From Eurosta solidaginis (lineage: Eukaryota; Arthropoda; Insecta; Diptera; Tephritidae): a stretch of DNA of 64,000 bases. The notes beneath the pieces were generated by a model. It was not told the DNA's origin, ran no database searches, and saw only the letters and a program-made list of their open reading frames with translations. This document shows positions 1 to 10,071 of this stretch, in pieces. Location of the stretch: assembly GCF_040869045.1 (NCBI RefSeq), contig NC_090319.1, positions 382,369,601-382,433,600 on the forward strand. The letters are read 5' to 3'. The stretch's first letter is position 1, and each line of letters begins with the position of its first letter. A program made the position numbers and the translations under genes.

Positions 1-684
1 TTATCTGTAGTATATGCGAAATTATAGAACTTTTAATGCTATGTTGCCAAACGGCAACGCAATGCATTTAAGGGTTAAAAATCTTTTATATAAAATAGGG
101 CGTGGTCATTAACCGATTTCGTATATTTTTCTTCGAAGCATTCCTTATAGCAAAGGCAACCCCTCTGCCAAATTTTGTTACGATAGGTTTAACGATTTTT
201 GATTTATGCTTAATAATATTTGTAAAATTGATTTTATCACAAGTGGGCGGAGCCACGCCCATTTTAAAATTTTTTTAAAATTTTTATCAAGAGTCTCTAT
301 GTCACTCCACACGTCAAATTTCAAGATTCTAGGTATATTATTTACTAAATAATCAGGTTGTTTGTGTTTTCCAAAATGTTATATATATAAAAAGTGGGCG
401 TGGTTATCATCCGATTTCGCTCATTTTAAATACCAATCTATTCTGGGTCCGGGTAAGCTCGTGTACCAAATTGGGTGAAGATATCTCAATATTTACTCAA
501 GTTATCGTGTTAACGGACGGACGGGCGGACGGACGGACAGAAGGACGGAGGGACAGGCGGACATGGCTCAATCAAATTTTTTTTCGATACTGATGATTTT
601 GATATATGGAAGTCTATATCTACCTCGATTCATTTATACCTGTACAACCAACCGTCTGTGTGCAAAGCGCGCTGAGTATAATAA
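1..684 (-). repeat. Family A interspersed repeat, 5' portion, minus orientation
   Basis: This stretch carries the hallmarks of the window's commonest repeat: GC-box-like runs (gtgggcggagccacgccc near 243), a GGAC-rich run near 515-560 (the reverse of the gtccgtccgtcc run in other copies), then the sequence reading as catggctcaatcaa and the conserved block ending near 650. Read on the minus strand it matches the starts of the copies at 46777 and 48401, including the tactcagc-type end with a gctttgcac variant. It is cut by the window edge. I see no protein-coding capacity; short frames in it recur in other copies only because the DNA recurs. Confidence 0.8.
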
Positions 685-689
685 TTAAA

Positions 690-958
690 TATAGGGCGCG
701 AAATATATACGCAGATATTTAGGTCGAGCTTTTCTACCAATTTTGCAAGGCAGCTGAGTTTTCACTGAGAAGCTTTTCATGGCAGAAATACACTCGAAGT
801 GTTGGCCAATCACTGCCGAGAGACGACCCTGGCTAGAAAAAATTTCTTCTAATTGAAAAAAACTTTTTTGTGAATATTTGATGTTGCTTTGTCCGGGACT
901 TGAACCCAGAATCTTCGGTGTGTAAGGCGGAGCACGCTACCACCTCACCACGGCGGCC
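690..958 (-). mobile_element. tRNA-derived SINE, internally deleted
   Basis: On the minus strand the head (958 down to about 890) has a tRNA-like A box (950-932, tggtgaggtggtagcgtgc) and a B box (907-897, ggttcaagtcc), followed by a SINE body containing the block tctcggcagtgattggc and agcttctcagtgaaaactca. The same body follows the degenerate heads at 6085 and 60205. This copy lacks about 80 bp of the 3' body compared with the 6085 copy. It is a Pol III-type retroposon, not a working tRNA gene, because the tRNA-like head runs directly into the body and has no clean acceptor stem. Confidence 0.85.
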
Positions 959-2602
959 AAAGCTATTACATATACATACATTGTGCTCCTGAAAAGAAAA
1001 TGCTAGGGGGTGTCGCACAGTGTTTAAAGTTCAGATTTAACTGTACTGAGTACTCATTCATAGGGCTATCTCATTTTGGATCCCTTTGCAACACCTTTTA
1101 ACCGTCCGCAATGGGACCAAAACTTAAACGTAATATTTTTGAGTGTTGTAATATCGACTGAAGGAGTTGAACTAGAAAAATAAAAACGTTTATATGTTTG
1201 ATAATGACCACCCTTATGTCCATATAGTCATATCTGTTTGTATGTGTGTGTTGTTAGCTGATTTTTTGATACAATTTTTTGTAATATTTTGCCTGCTTTC
1301 CGCTTACGCTTCAAATGTTGTTAGTTTTATGTATGCGCAACATTGCCACATCGAATGACTTCCAAATTTCACCTACAAATTTTTCTTTTATTTACTCCAT
1401 TTTTTTTCATTTTATACTCTAATTTTTGTTCTGAACTCCATACTGTCGATTTTACTATTATTTTACTTTGGATATATTTTAAGTTAATGGTTTGTACATC
1501 TCCCCAAATACTTTCTCATCAATTTAAATGGTTGGCATTTGTGGTTGTGTGGATGGATTTGTTGGTTGTTTGGTTTGGTGGTTTAAGTATGACAGATATT
1601 TACTACTATGGAGGCACTTAAAGGGATTTTCTCTGCTTTTGAGTTAGACACGTATTGGCATGTATGTATGAATGTATTTGTCTTGTTAACTTATGCAGGT
1701 GTTTACTTAAATCTAGCTGAATGCGCAAATGGTTGATTTAGTTAATGCTTTCAGTGTTTACGGTTTTTATTTTGAGAGCTTAATTTAAAAACAATATGAT
1801 GAGAAATTTTATTTTAGAGAAACTATTTCTAACTAACTATGTAGTTGGTTGGTGGGCTGCTGCCCGGATACTGAAGACACGATCCCAAATAAAGTAAAGG
1901 ACGCTTTCTTTTTTGGACTTATTTGACACGCCCTCTGTTCTTTTTTTATCGCAAGTCGGCCAAGTAGGCTCGGATATCTAGCAAGTGTCCGAGAACAGTA
2001 CAAGCTGAAGACCGTTAGCTCCTGGAAGCTTCTATATATGATACCTTTGATTGATATAAGTGGAGAAAGCATCGTAAGCGCTTCCGCAGCATCCAGCAGT
2101 TATCCTGCATTTTTACGTGCGTCTGCCTTCTCGTCGCCGTCAATGTTGCTTTGACTACATTAGCATTATGTTTGTGAAACTAGCTGCGGTATGAATGAAT
2201 CACTTGCGGCTGCTGACGGGGAGTTGGACAATATGAATGCTGCTTGGCTATATAAGAAAATACGCACTTCGCTCCCTCGCACCGAGTCCTTCGACAGGAG
2301 CGCGTAGGCCCCTTCTAAAACCAAAACTTCCACTTTAACACTAGTAGAGTCGAGATGACTGACTCAGAGCTTTAAAGGAAATTGCGTCCTCCCTGTGCAT
2401 TCCGTCCCCCTCCAGTCCACTATTGAAAGAAGCTCGATATTGTGGAATCGAGCACTGAATATTGGCAATTTACTACTGTTTAAGCGACTTAAACTATGAC
2501 TTTTTTCTTTCGTTTGTTTCATTAGCCATTAAGTGTGCTTGTAATTCTTAACTTGTTAGTGAAATATTCTAAAGATATAGTTTTAGTTTTTAATTTAAAA
2601 TT
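959..2602. other. AT-rich interval with no supported gene
   Basis: I see no family match here. A 92-codon plus-strand frame at 1343-1621 is hydrophobic only because the DNA is T-rich and has no supporting motif. The rest holds short T-runs, and a segment at 1833-2450 with more balanced composition, possibly old coding or repeat material, which I cannot place. Confidence 0.5.
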
Positions 2603-2928
2603 GAGGTTCTTCGAGTAGAAGATGGGGTGCCAATACCTCAGAGCCCAGTGCTCGCCTCCATATCACATTTTTTAAGGGTTCTTCAAATAGAAGAAGAGGT
2701 GGCTCATTAGAGCGAAACCTCAGAGCCCCCAGTGCTCGCCCCCAATGAATAAATACAAGAGGTTCTTCAAATAGAAGATGAGGTGGCTCATTAGAGCGAA
2801 ACCTCAGAGCCCCCAGTGCTCGCCCCCAATGAATAAATACAAGGGGTTTTTCAAAGCAAAACAAGGTGGCTCATCCGGCAGCCAATACCTTGGAGCCCCC
2901 AGTGCTCGCCCCAATGAATAAATACAAG
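2603..2928. repeat. 84-bp tandem repeat, four copies
   Basis: Four head-to-tail units start near 2603, 2675, 2759 and 2843. Spacings are about 72, 84, 84 and 85 bp; the middle two units are nearly identical. Each carries ggttcttcaaatagaag, then aggtggctcattagagcg, then cctcagagcccccagtgctc and gaataaatacaag. Because 84 is a multiple of three, the minus-strand frame at 2595-2864 stays open with a 28-residue period. I take that as a by-product of the repeat and not as a gene. Confidence 0.9.
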
Positions 2929-3213
2929 GTGTAACAGGTACATAGTGACCTCTCTCTAAACAAATTTAAAAATAACAAACAAATACATTAAAATAAAGAT
3001 ATCATAAATAAGGTGTACCGATGCTTTGCATCGTCCCGTATTTTAAATACACCACAAACAAAGTAAAACAACATACAGTCCATTAAAATAGTAATTTATA
3101 AAATAAAAAAGATAATAAATTAAAAAAATGCTTGCTTGCAGTGGGCTTTGCACACGCAACCCCAAACGTGTGAGTCGGGTACGTCATCCACTGTGCCACG
3201 ACTCATACGCCTA
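2929..3213 (-). mobile_element. tRNA-like head and AT-rich body linked to the 84-bp array
   Basis: On the minus strand, 3207-3135 reads as a tRNA-like segment: an A-box-like tggcacagtgg, then cccgactcacacg and a weak B-box-like ggttgcgtgtgc. It runs into an AT-rich body containing an inverted motif (cgatgctttgcatcg, 3019-3033) and then into the 84-bp array. The order head-body-tandem tail suggests one retroposon-like unit spanning 3213 to 2603. The B box is poor, so this is a candidate and not a settled SINE. Confidence 0.4.
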
Positions 3214-3309
3214 CAAGCGCATCAAATTACTCCCTTATAACTCATATTAAACTGCTCGCCCTCAACTGCCCCACGCTTAGCTAACTACAATATATACTAG
3301 TTTTTTCGC

Positions 3310-3872
3310 ATGTGGGTTAGACTGGGTTGGTCCCCATACAAAAAAACAAAAATTGCAAATGTCCGCCCCTAAATTTAAAGAATATGTTGAGAGGGTTTAG
3401 GAAAACAATTTTTTTTTTTTTGATCCTTCGAAATACAGCCGAAATAGTTTTTTCATTGTAACTTGGTTATTTGACGTCCGATTTTTAAAATTGATATGTC
3501 ATTATTTTGGCCTTGATAAGCTTCACTTTTCTTTCTAATCTCTTTTTAAGCTATGAAGTCATTTTCACTAATAAAATTGTACCAGCCCCTCCCCCCCACC
3601 CCCCCATTCACTTCCAAACGAAAATACTTAAAAATTCAAGAAAATGTTGCTTTCAAACCATATTACTAAAATAATAAACAAAGAAGTTTTCAATACTTAT
3701 TGCAACTATTATTTTACCTGATTCTTAATATACTTAGACCTGAAACTCAGCCTTTTCGGCTGTATTTCGAAGGATCAAAAAAAGAAATTATTTTTCCGAA
3801 ATCCTCTCAACATAATCTTTAAATTTAGAGGCGGACATTAGCAACTTTTTTTTGACCCAATCTAATGTGGGT
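3310..3872. mobile_element. hAT-like miniature element (MITE) with 8-bp target duplication
   Basis: Inverted ends of roughly 140 bp face each other: the left starts TAGACTGGGT at 3318, the right (reverse complement from 3864) starts TAGATTGGGT. Both arms share atgtccgcc..ctaaatttaaag, gttgagagg and gatccttcgaaatacagccg. The flanks are identical 8-mers, ATGTGGGT at 3310-3317 and 3865-3872. A TAG start and 8-bp duplication fit the hAT superfamily. The 547-bp interior has no coding capacity. Broken pieces of the same family occur at 39976-40112, 50690-50790 and 55187-55228. Confidence 0.85.
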
Positions 3873-4720
3873 GTAAGGCTCCAACTGAACAAGGCCTAGG
3901 CTAAGAATAGTAATCGTTCAGGAGAAATATTATCATCGTTAATTACGAAAAAACGTACAAACGTTAATATGGCTGGTTGATGTCCTCGTGAAGGCAACAA
4001 CCGGCCTCACCGTGAAGCACGAGGAACGGAAGCAGACAAAACGAAAATATAGTCTTCCCAAGTCTATTGCAGTGGCCATTACGAGGGAGAGGTTTTTCAA
4101 TAAAGCATTTTTTACAGCTACCCATCACTATATGAAGCGGTCAACCTGATTAAGGTAGATTGATTTCGCTGCTGTTGTGAATAAGAGCATCTGCAGTATT
4201 AGGGTTCCTTATAAATATATCTTCCAATCTGTTTTCTTGTAATTTATCATACTCATTTTAAGCATACGAGGCTCTGGCGACACTAAGTTGGTCATTTAAA
4301 GTCGTTTCCGAGGTGGTCGGGCTAGTGTTCATTTGGGGAATGTCTGTTTCGCCACTAGAAGATGACGAAGAAGAATAATATCACTAATTCTCACTAATTC
4401 GTGACCCAGGAAAACTTCGCTTTCGAGAGGAGGAAACGTAAGGAAACAGATAGCTAACGATTACCCTACCTGACTCTCATACTTTCTTTTGAGGGCAATC
4501 TTAAAACTGACGATGCAGCTGAGCAGTCGGAACACATTTCTCACCCCCAACGGACGTATTGGCGCTGCTAAAAGTAATACTATCCTGAAGGAATGACATA
4601 AAGAGTATGCTTGAGTTGTTTTAATAGCACTTCTACGCCGCTTGCTATATAGCGCGGGAGTTTACCAAACCGCTACCCCAATCCCTCATGTATGCCATCA
4701 TAATATGACGAAAGAAGTAT
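3873..4720. other. Unassigned interval with coding-like remnants
   Basis: A plus-strand segment from about 3979 to 4147 can be read as one open frame of about 55 codons rich in Lys, Arg and Thr, ending in tga. Its composition looks like old protein-coding DNA. No family was recognised and neighbouring frames are broken. The rest of the interval shows nothing further. Confidence 0.25.
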
Positions 4721-4724
4721 AGCA

Positions 4725-4860
4725 GAGTCCCTGTTACAGAAAAACAAAACTGCTGGTAACGGTGGACTAACCGTCGAGCTGCTCCGAAAGTAAGCTAAGT
4801 CTATCAAACTCATACCGCTTCGAGCTGTTACATCATGTAGGCAACATTTTCCAGCTGTAT
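4725..4860 (+). pseudogene. RTE-type reverse transcriptase scrap
   Basis: The plus-strand reading around 4735-4800 gives a stretch resembling the N-K-x-A-G-x-x-G-L-x-x-E-L-x-K motif that opens the fingers region of RTE/BovB-type reverse transcriptases (here NKTAGNGGLTVELLRK), followed at once by a stop. It is a short degraded scrap, and the call rests on this one motif. Confidence 0.4.
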
Positions 4861-4932
4861 GCCCATATACGTTTTTTTTTTATCCACTTGGCGTTCCTGT
4901 CCCTGCTGATTTGGATACAGCCGGTAGCGGAC

Positions 4933-5962
4933 GGCCGCACAGTGGCATTTTTGCTAGGTTTAGACGCGAAAAAGTAAAAATTTGCAAGTCATTTTTTTTT
5001 TTTTCGAAATTTGAATGCCGTTTGTTTTTAAAATGTCCACAGTATATAACGGTAATTATCATTTCTTATAGTTATTGTCCTTCATTGAATAATATGCTGT
5101 TAAACTGTGAGTTTTTGATGACGCGATAAGTACAATTTACAGAAGTGAAATAAAGCGTGGTTTAAAATTAAATAAAATTTTGTGGTGAACAAAAGCTAAA
5201 ATATTTGTTGGTTATTTAAAATCTACACGTAATTATATTATTTTGCAAGTGTTCAAAAGTTTTTTGGTTAAGTATTTTTTACGAAATTGTGAGTTTTTAA
5301 TGTGTATTATTTTTGTGCTGAAAATATATAAAACCGTGAAAAGAAAAGCCTGCCATAAGTTTGAACCGCTTTGTACCACAATAATTTTTGAACTTCTACA
5401 ATATATCAATATTATGGCATACAACTCAACTGATTCTTCATCCCCTTAGGTCCCCCGTTTGATATAATGGCCATCATAAAGAGGGAGTTGTATGAGGTGT
5501 GGGCTGCAGAACGTGGCCAAAAGCAAAAGGATAAAGCCGTTTTAGACCACGTGTGTACTGTTTTAGGGAGGGAGTAAATAGAGACGAAGAACTGTATGAT
5601 TAATGCTGCAGTAAAGTTCGAATTTTTTTATCAAACTTTGTATGAGATGGATTCAAGTGAATTACACCAAAGTTAATTTTCTTGGAAAGTTTGCTTCCTG
5701 GTTTGAAGAAGATACGAAATTTAAATATAGGTATGTGCACTTGTCAACAAAAGAACAAGATAAGGCTATAAGAAAGTTTTTGTTTGGGGTATATTCAAAA
5801 ATTTTGGAGAGGGAACCAACCCCTCCCACCCCCTCGCCTATCCTCACTGAAGGGCGGTAATGCATACAAACATATACACTTGGCTTGAATGAAATATATT
5901 AATTTTTCAGTGAGTTATTCAGTTTTCGCTTCTAGATCATGCAAAAATGCCACTGTGGGCCG
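4933..5962. mobile_element. Transib-type DNA transposon with RAG-like terminal signals
   Basis: The element spans 4938-5957 (1020 bp) and is flanked by perfect 5-bp duplications, GGCCG at 4933-4937 and 5958-5962. Each end begins CACAGTG, the same heptamer as the V(D)J recombination signal. After a 23-bp spacer comes an A-rich nonamer-like block (gaaaaagta at 4968-4976; gaaaactga reading down from 5927). Spacers share gcatttttgc and end in a gc next to the block. Transib elements, relatives of RAG1, are known for a CAC-type heptamer, a 23-bp spacer, an A-rich nonamer and GC-rich 5-bp duplications, so all four signs agree. At about 1 kb it is far shorter than an autonomous copy. Confidence 0.85.
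5459..5860 (+). pseudogene. Degraded coding frame inside the Transib-type element
   Basis: Directly after an acceptor-like cttag at 5446-5450 a plus-strand frame reads through about 5459-5575 (MAIIKRELYEVWAAERGQ and onward), meets a stop, continues to about 5665, then shifts into the frame 5642-5860. That second part is rich in Lys, Tyr and Phe and ends in a Pro-rich tail. The composition is protein-like, but two stops and a frameshift show it is dead. I could not match it to Transib transposase; it may be a remnant of that gene or captured sequence. Confidence 0.4.
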
Positions 5963-6084
5963 TCTTCTTTAGTTTATTTTTAATAAATCAATGGTCTTAT
6001 TGTATGACAAACTATAGCTTTGAGATGTCATCTTGCCTGTGGGTATAATCCGGCAGAAGTCGTTGGTTACTTTATATAAGCAAG

Positions 6085-6395
6085 CAAGGTCTTGGCCATG
6101 GCCTTAGCTGGTTTCAATCCCAGGGCAAAGCAACATCAAAAATTTAGGAACAAGTCTGTTCATTTAGAGAAAAATTTTTCTAAAAGGGGGTCGCTCCTCG
6201 GCAGTGTATTGGCAAGCACTCCAAATATGTTTCTGTCATGTAAAGCTTCTCAGTGAAAAGTCATCTGCCGTTCGGTGTCGGTGTAAAACATATAGGACCC
6301 GTTGCGCCAAAATTAAAAAGGAACTCGACGCAAATTGGAAGAGGATCTCGGCCTAAAATCTATTCGAAGGCTATCGCGCCTTGAACTTTTTTATG
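6085..6395 (+). mobile_element. tRNA-derived SINE
   Basis: A weak tRNA-like head with B box ggtttcaatcc (6110-6120) leads into the body shared with the minus-strand copy at 690-958: caaagcaacatcaaaa, gtcgctcctcggcagtg, agcttctcagtgaaaagtc. It continues into the 3' part missing from that copy, ending in ctatcgcgccttgaac and a T-rich tail near 6393. The A box has decayed. Orientation is plus. Confidence 0.8.
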
Positions 6396-6414
6396 AGGTC
6401 TTATCCTTGGCATC

Positions 6415-6985
6415 ATATTGTAACGAATTTACTGCAATTCCCCTTATTTGCAATCTTCTGCTAACGGTCGTAACGCTAAACTGTTGCATAAATAATTCCA
6501 ATATTGAATAATGGAAAAATGGCCTTTATTAAAGTACTTCACAATAACACTTATACTTTGCAACGAATAGCTTGCTTAGTAACCAAACTGATTGATAGCT
6601 CAAATGAAACTGACTACTCGCCTCCACTGTTGTCGCCCTTTTATACTGTCCGACCTCCTCGTTGCATATTTCTAGGCTTTTCTAATTCCAGAGCTTACTA
6701 GTTAGTTATAAATTTCTCAGCTACAACTACAGATGTATAATTTTTATAGCTTCTCTCATACCCCATGCGCTTGTATGTGTGAGCGACACTTCCACAATCA
6801 CAATTGCATACCTTTAGGAGCATTTCAGATAAGATATCTGCATGTGCTTGTGCGTTGCTTCTCCGACGCGTGCACGCGTATGTGTAGACATAATGATTGA
6901 AGTATTGATGTGAATTCACGTCACTGCTTAGCATTGGCCTAGAGATGGCAGTACCCCTTAGTGCCGCCAACATTCGTAACAATAT
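6415..6985 (-). mobile_element. Solo LTR, Ty3/gypsy-like, ATAT duplication
   Basis: The LTR is 6419-6981 (563 bp), with TGTTACGAAT...ATTCGTTACA ends read on the minus strand and ATAT duplications at 6415-6418 and 6982-6985. On the minus strand a TATAAAAG box (rc of 6639-6646) is followed by a tcagttt initiator-like motif and, further on, aataaag as polyadenylation signal. This is the expected U3-R-U5 order. No internal retroviral-like region is attached, so it is a solo LTR left by recombination. Duplications of 4 bp with ATAT preference fit the gypsy group of insect LTR elements. Confidence 0.9.
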
Positions 6986-8199
6986 TATACAAAGCACGGC
7001 TGATCTACAGATAGTATGCCTTTTAATGTCAATACCTTGATTCACTTCACGTTTTAAGGCTATATTAACTCCATCCATGCCTTGGAGAATATATAAGTTA
7101 TGAGAGTCGACCGGATGGTTCAGGGTTCACGCAGTCGCCTTCACTGCCGTCTGCTTAGCACTAGAAGATGCTAGCAGCGGAGCGATTTTCATATCCGTCA
7201 AGGGAGTATCCATATCCGCGACATTGCCCTAAACTTTCGCTGAGTGCTTTTTGCGGTCACAACAACAACAATCCCTCTTTGAACACCAAACAATTTCGTA
7301 GCATTTGCGTCGGTGTATGTAAGTACGTATTTATTTTTCAAATTACCCAAAGTGCAATCATTCTACTCTTAATTAATGCAATTCGTATAATCAACATTTA
7401 CAATTTGTTACAAATTAATTATTCATTTGGTCGTTATTGCGCCACCGCTGCCACCACCAAAAGCACCATCAGCAACACCAATATTACAGCAACTTCCCCT
7501 GATTTGCTGCCATCATCACTAAATGTTTTTGTTGCTACAGCAGCTACTTGTTTGCTCCTTGAAGAAACCACAAATTAATTACAATTATATTCTCTTGATA
7601 GTTTTTAAGATGAATTCGCCCCCATCTTTTGCTCCACATAAAAAAATATACTAATATATACATATGAACATCTGTATAGAAACAACAAACATGTGTATAT
7701 ATATTTCGAAGATGTTGCTAGTAATATTACTGTTGCGCCTCATCACAATCGTGTGGCGTGCTTGTTGCGGCTGAGTGCGTCTGCGTCTGTGATGTTGTCA
7801 TGTCATTAGGTCTTTGTAGTCATGTAAGACTCGTACATAATTTCTTCATAAGAGACGAATTGTTGAATGCTCCAACAAATATATGTGCATTTATATTTGT
7901 TTGTTTGGCACAAAAGATACTAGTCCACAAGTAGTTTTTCTGTATAGAACTCAATTAGAGCGAAAAACCTCAGATTTGTGTCAGAAGGATAACAAAAAAT
8001 CGAGCAAGTTTAGCTACACTTACACACAGGAGAACTTTATACTGAAATTGTGATAAATCGTAAGTGTAACCAATGCGTAATCACTTCATATACTAATTCA
8101 TTTGAAATATATTATCCGTTATGTTAACAAAATTTTTATACTTTGGGAGCTTTGCTCAGCTGAGTAAAAAAACAGAGTGCATATAATACTGCCAATTCC
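6986..8199. other. Interval without a supported gene
   Basis: A 136-codon plus-strand frame at 7168-7578 ends in Ala/Thr-rich residues coded by gccaccaccacc-type triplets, and has no domain I know. The rest is AT-rich with acatatgtatg-type dipteran spacer motifs. No RNA gene or conserved element was seen. Confidence 0.5.
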
Positions 8200-8616
8200 T
8201 TCTCAAACTGAACAAATCCGCGGGGAGGGTACTTCCGAGTATCAATACAGGTCATTGTGCTATCGCACCAATGCTCCGACGGTGGCGAATACCAATAAGC
8301 TCCCTCTGCAGAAGCTGTCAGGGTGATGAGGAAGAGGAGTCGATCTACCACTTTATTTCTTTATATACTTTCTCTGCCGATGCACGATCACGGTTTTTTG
8401 GCAGCCTCGCAGAGGTTGGGAAGGTGGACGTCTCGCTTTTTCTTGGGTTCATCAGGGAAAGCAAGTGGTTCGTGGATGATCGCTAAGAGGTAATGGGGTT
8501 AAACGAATGTGCCGCCACCCTGCACTTACTGAGAATACTCACAATGAACAATAATGTCTCCGAGTAGAAGTGTGGGTAATAACCACGCACGCCCTCTTAA
8601 CCTAACCTGACCTAAT
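8200..8616 (+). pseudogene. 3' end of an I/R1-type LINE (RNase H C-terminal region plus 3' UTR)
   Basis: The frame 8271-8486 (71 codons) reads MLRRWRIPISSLCRSCQGDE and onward. The C-x-x-C, an acidic run, a His and a downstream FFGSLAEVGKV-type segment match the cysteine/histidine tail that follows RNase H in I- and R1-group LINE polyproteins. The 3' UTR follows and ends cttaacctaacctgaccta (8597-8615), the same terminus as the copy ending at 20927. The 5' part is missing, which is usual for 5'-truncated LINEs. The same protein tail is recognisable on the minus strand at 18806-19045. Confidence 0.75.
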
Positions 8617-9299
8617 ACTGCCAATGCCGGTACTTAATTTGATGTCAAGAAGCTCGCAGGCTTTTCTAGTACTTCCAGATTGGAGAATCTCGCGAGATGC
8701 TTAGTATATATTAGGTATAACTCATACGTAAGCTTTAGGTAAAATTTCAAGCTACTAGCAGTTAAAATGAGGAAGAAACTACGAAACCCCCGACATACGA
8801 AAAATCTATCTACATACATATCTAAATCAATATATCCCAAAAGTTTGGGAACACATAGACCGCCATGGCTAAATCAACTCAGCTCGACATCCGGATTATT
8901 TCGGTATATTTATTATATGCCTTTATCCTTTAAGGACTAACAATTTTCGAGCAAAAATAGCAAACTGTATATACCATTTCAGTTTCATAAAAGATACAAA
9001 AATACATACTTATATTAAAAATAGACAGTTGGACGTCTAGTTCGGTTTGGTTTTACTGCAGGGTATAGAATTAGACACATGCATATGGATGTATCTTGCA
9101 GGCTACTTTGAGTTGAAGGGCGTGTGGCACTTTCGTTTTCGGCTGCTTTTCCGCTTGATGTAGTGAAGCGTGAACTAATTGAGATTTGTAGCGGTGATAT
9201 TTGGTGAGCGATCAGATTTAAGTACTTGTAGTTAAGTGGGAAAAATGGGTGACAAAATATGATCAATGGAAAATAGCGCGCATCTTGGAGCACCGTCTT
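8617..9299. other. Interval without a supported gene
   Basis: AT-rich sequence without recognised repeat or coding signal. The minus-strand frame 9015-9293 has no motif. Confidence 0.5.
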
Positions 9300-9475
9300 G
9301 ACACTTAGCCGCCTAAACGATTTTTGCCAATTCGTAACAAGCTATTCCTGTTTCGCTATAACTGACGCCAAATGGGAGCAACAACAGATATCAAGTCTCC
9401 CTTCACTTTCCTCCCTCAACTCAGTGGTGGTATCCTTGTCCGCTGCTTCCAAACTATGTTTTCAATTGAAATAGT
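9300..9475 (-). pseudogene. RTE-type LINE 3' end, minus strand
   Basis: The plus strand reads cttagccgcctaaacgattt, then aactgacgccaaatggg. This parallels the block at 56088-56190 and the reverse complement of the RTE tail at 27110-27215. It encodes, on the minus strand, the last part of the W-R-x-L/R-D-type C-terminus of an RTE-like polyprotein. Only the final about 170 bp remains. Confidence 0.6.
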
Positions 9476-10071
9476 CTCATAGCAACCTTTAAAGTTAGTT
9501 TTAAAATCTACTTAGGCCCAAACATCCCTTCCACCTGATGTTATTACCCCCAAGTCAGATTTGATGTCATAGCGTAGGTAGTAATCATATGATTTTTCTA
9601 GTTCATCATAAATACAGTCATTATTCAAATCGGCCGCATCAACTTCTGAACCATAGACGTGGAATTAAAAGGTTATATTGAAGATCATCGTTTCGATGTG
9701 AATATTTGCCAGATCCCTTTCCAAAACCGTAGCTACCTCTTGAGTTTTCATTGTTCTGACCACTATGGTAGATGTTGCAAGGTCCTATAGATATCTGCTC
9801 TCAAATTGTAGTTTTTAAAACTTTTTTCCAAATCGTTATCCAAAAAAAGTGTTCTCATCCGAGGCTTTGTTGCCGCATTTCTTTACTGAATTTACGTATT
9901 CCCGCGCAAATCGCAAAATCACAAAAATTCATTTTTTGCTGTGCTGTAGAAATCTTATGATTTAATCAATACTGTTTAGCCTATGGGCGGTCAAATTATA
10001 TTGCAATAAAATTGACTGTACTTTCTCTGCTTTCTTTTGGATTACCCTGTTTCTTTCATATTTAATCTAAT
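9476..10071. other. Unassigned interval
   Basis: No repeat family or coding domain was recognised. The 62-codon frame at 9772-9960 has no supporting feature. Confidence 0.45.

Noticed and set aside
890..958. tRNA gene on the minus strand
   Set aside because: The A and B boxes are there, but the head is fused to a SINE body seen at 6085 and 60205, and no acceptor stem closes.
1343..1621. 92-codon hydrophobic frame
   Set aside because: Hydrophobicity follows from T-rich DNA; no signal, domain or upstream context supports a gene.
2603..2928. CRISPR-like array
   Set aside because: Repeats are contiguous 84-bp units without unique spacers, and the genome is that of an animal.
6698..7078. 126-codon minus-strand frame
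   Set aside because: It lies mostly inside the solo LTR (6419-6981) and continues into the flank; LTRs of this type are non-coding.
7168..7578. 136-codon frame with Asn and Ala/Thr runs
   Set aside because: Runs come from aac and acc/gcc triplet repeats. There is no domain, and no splice or start context.
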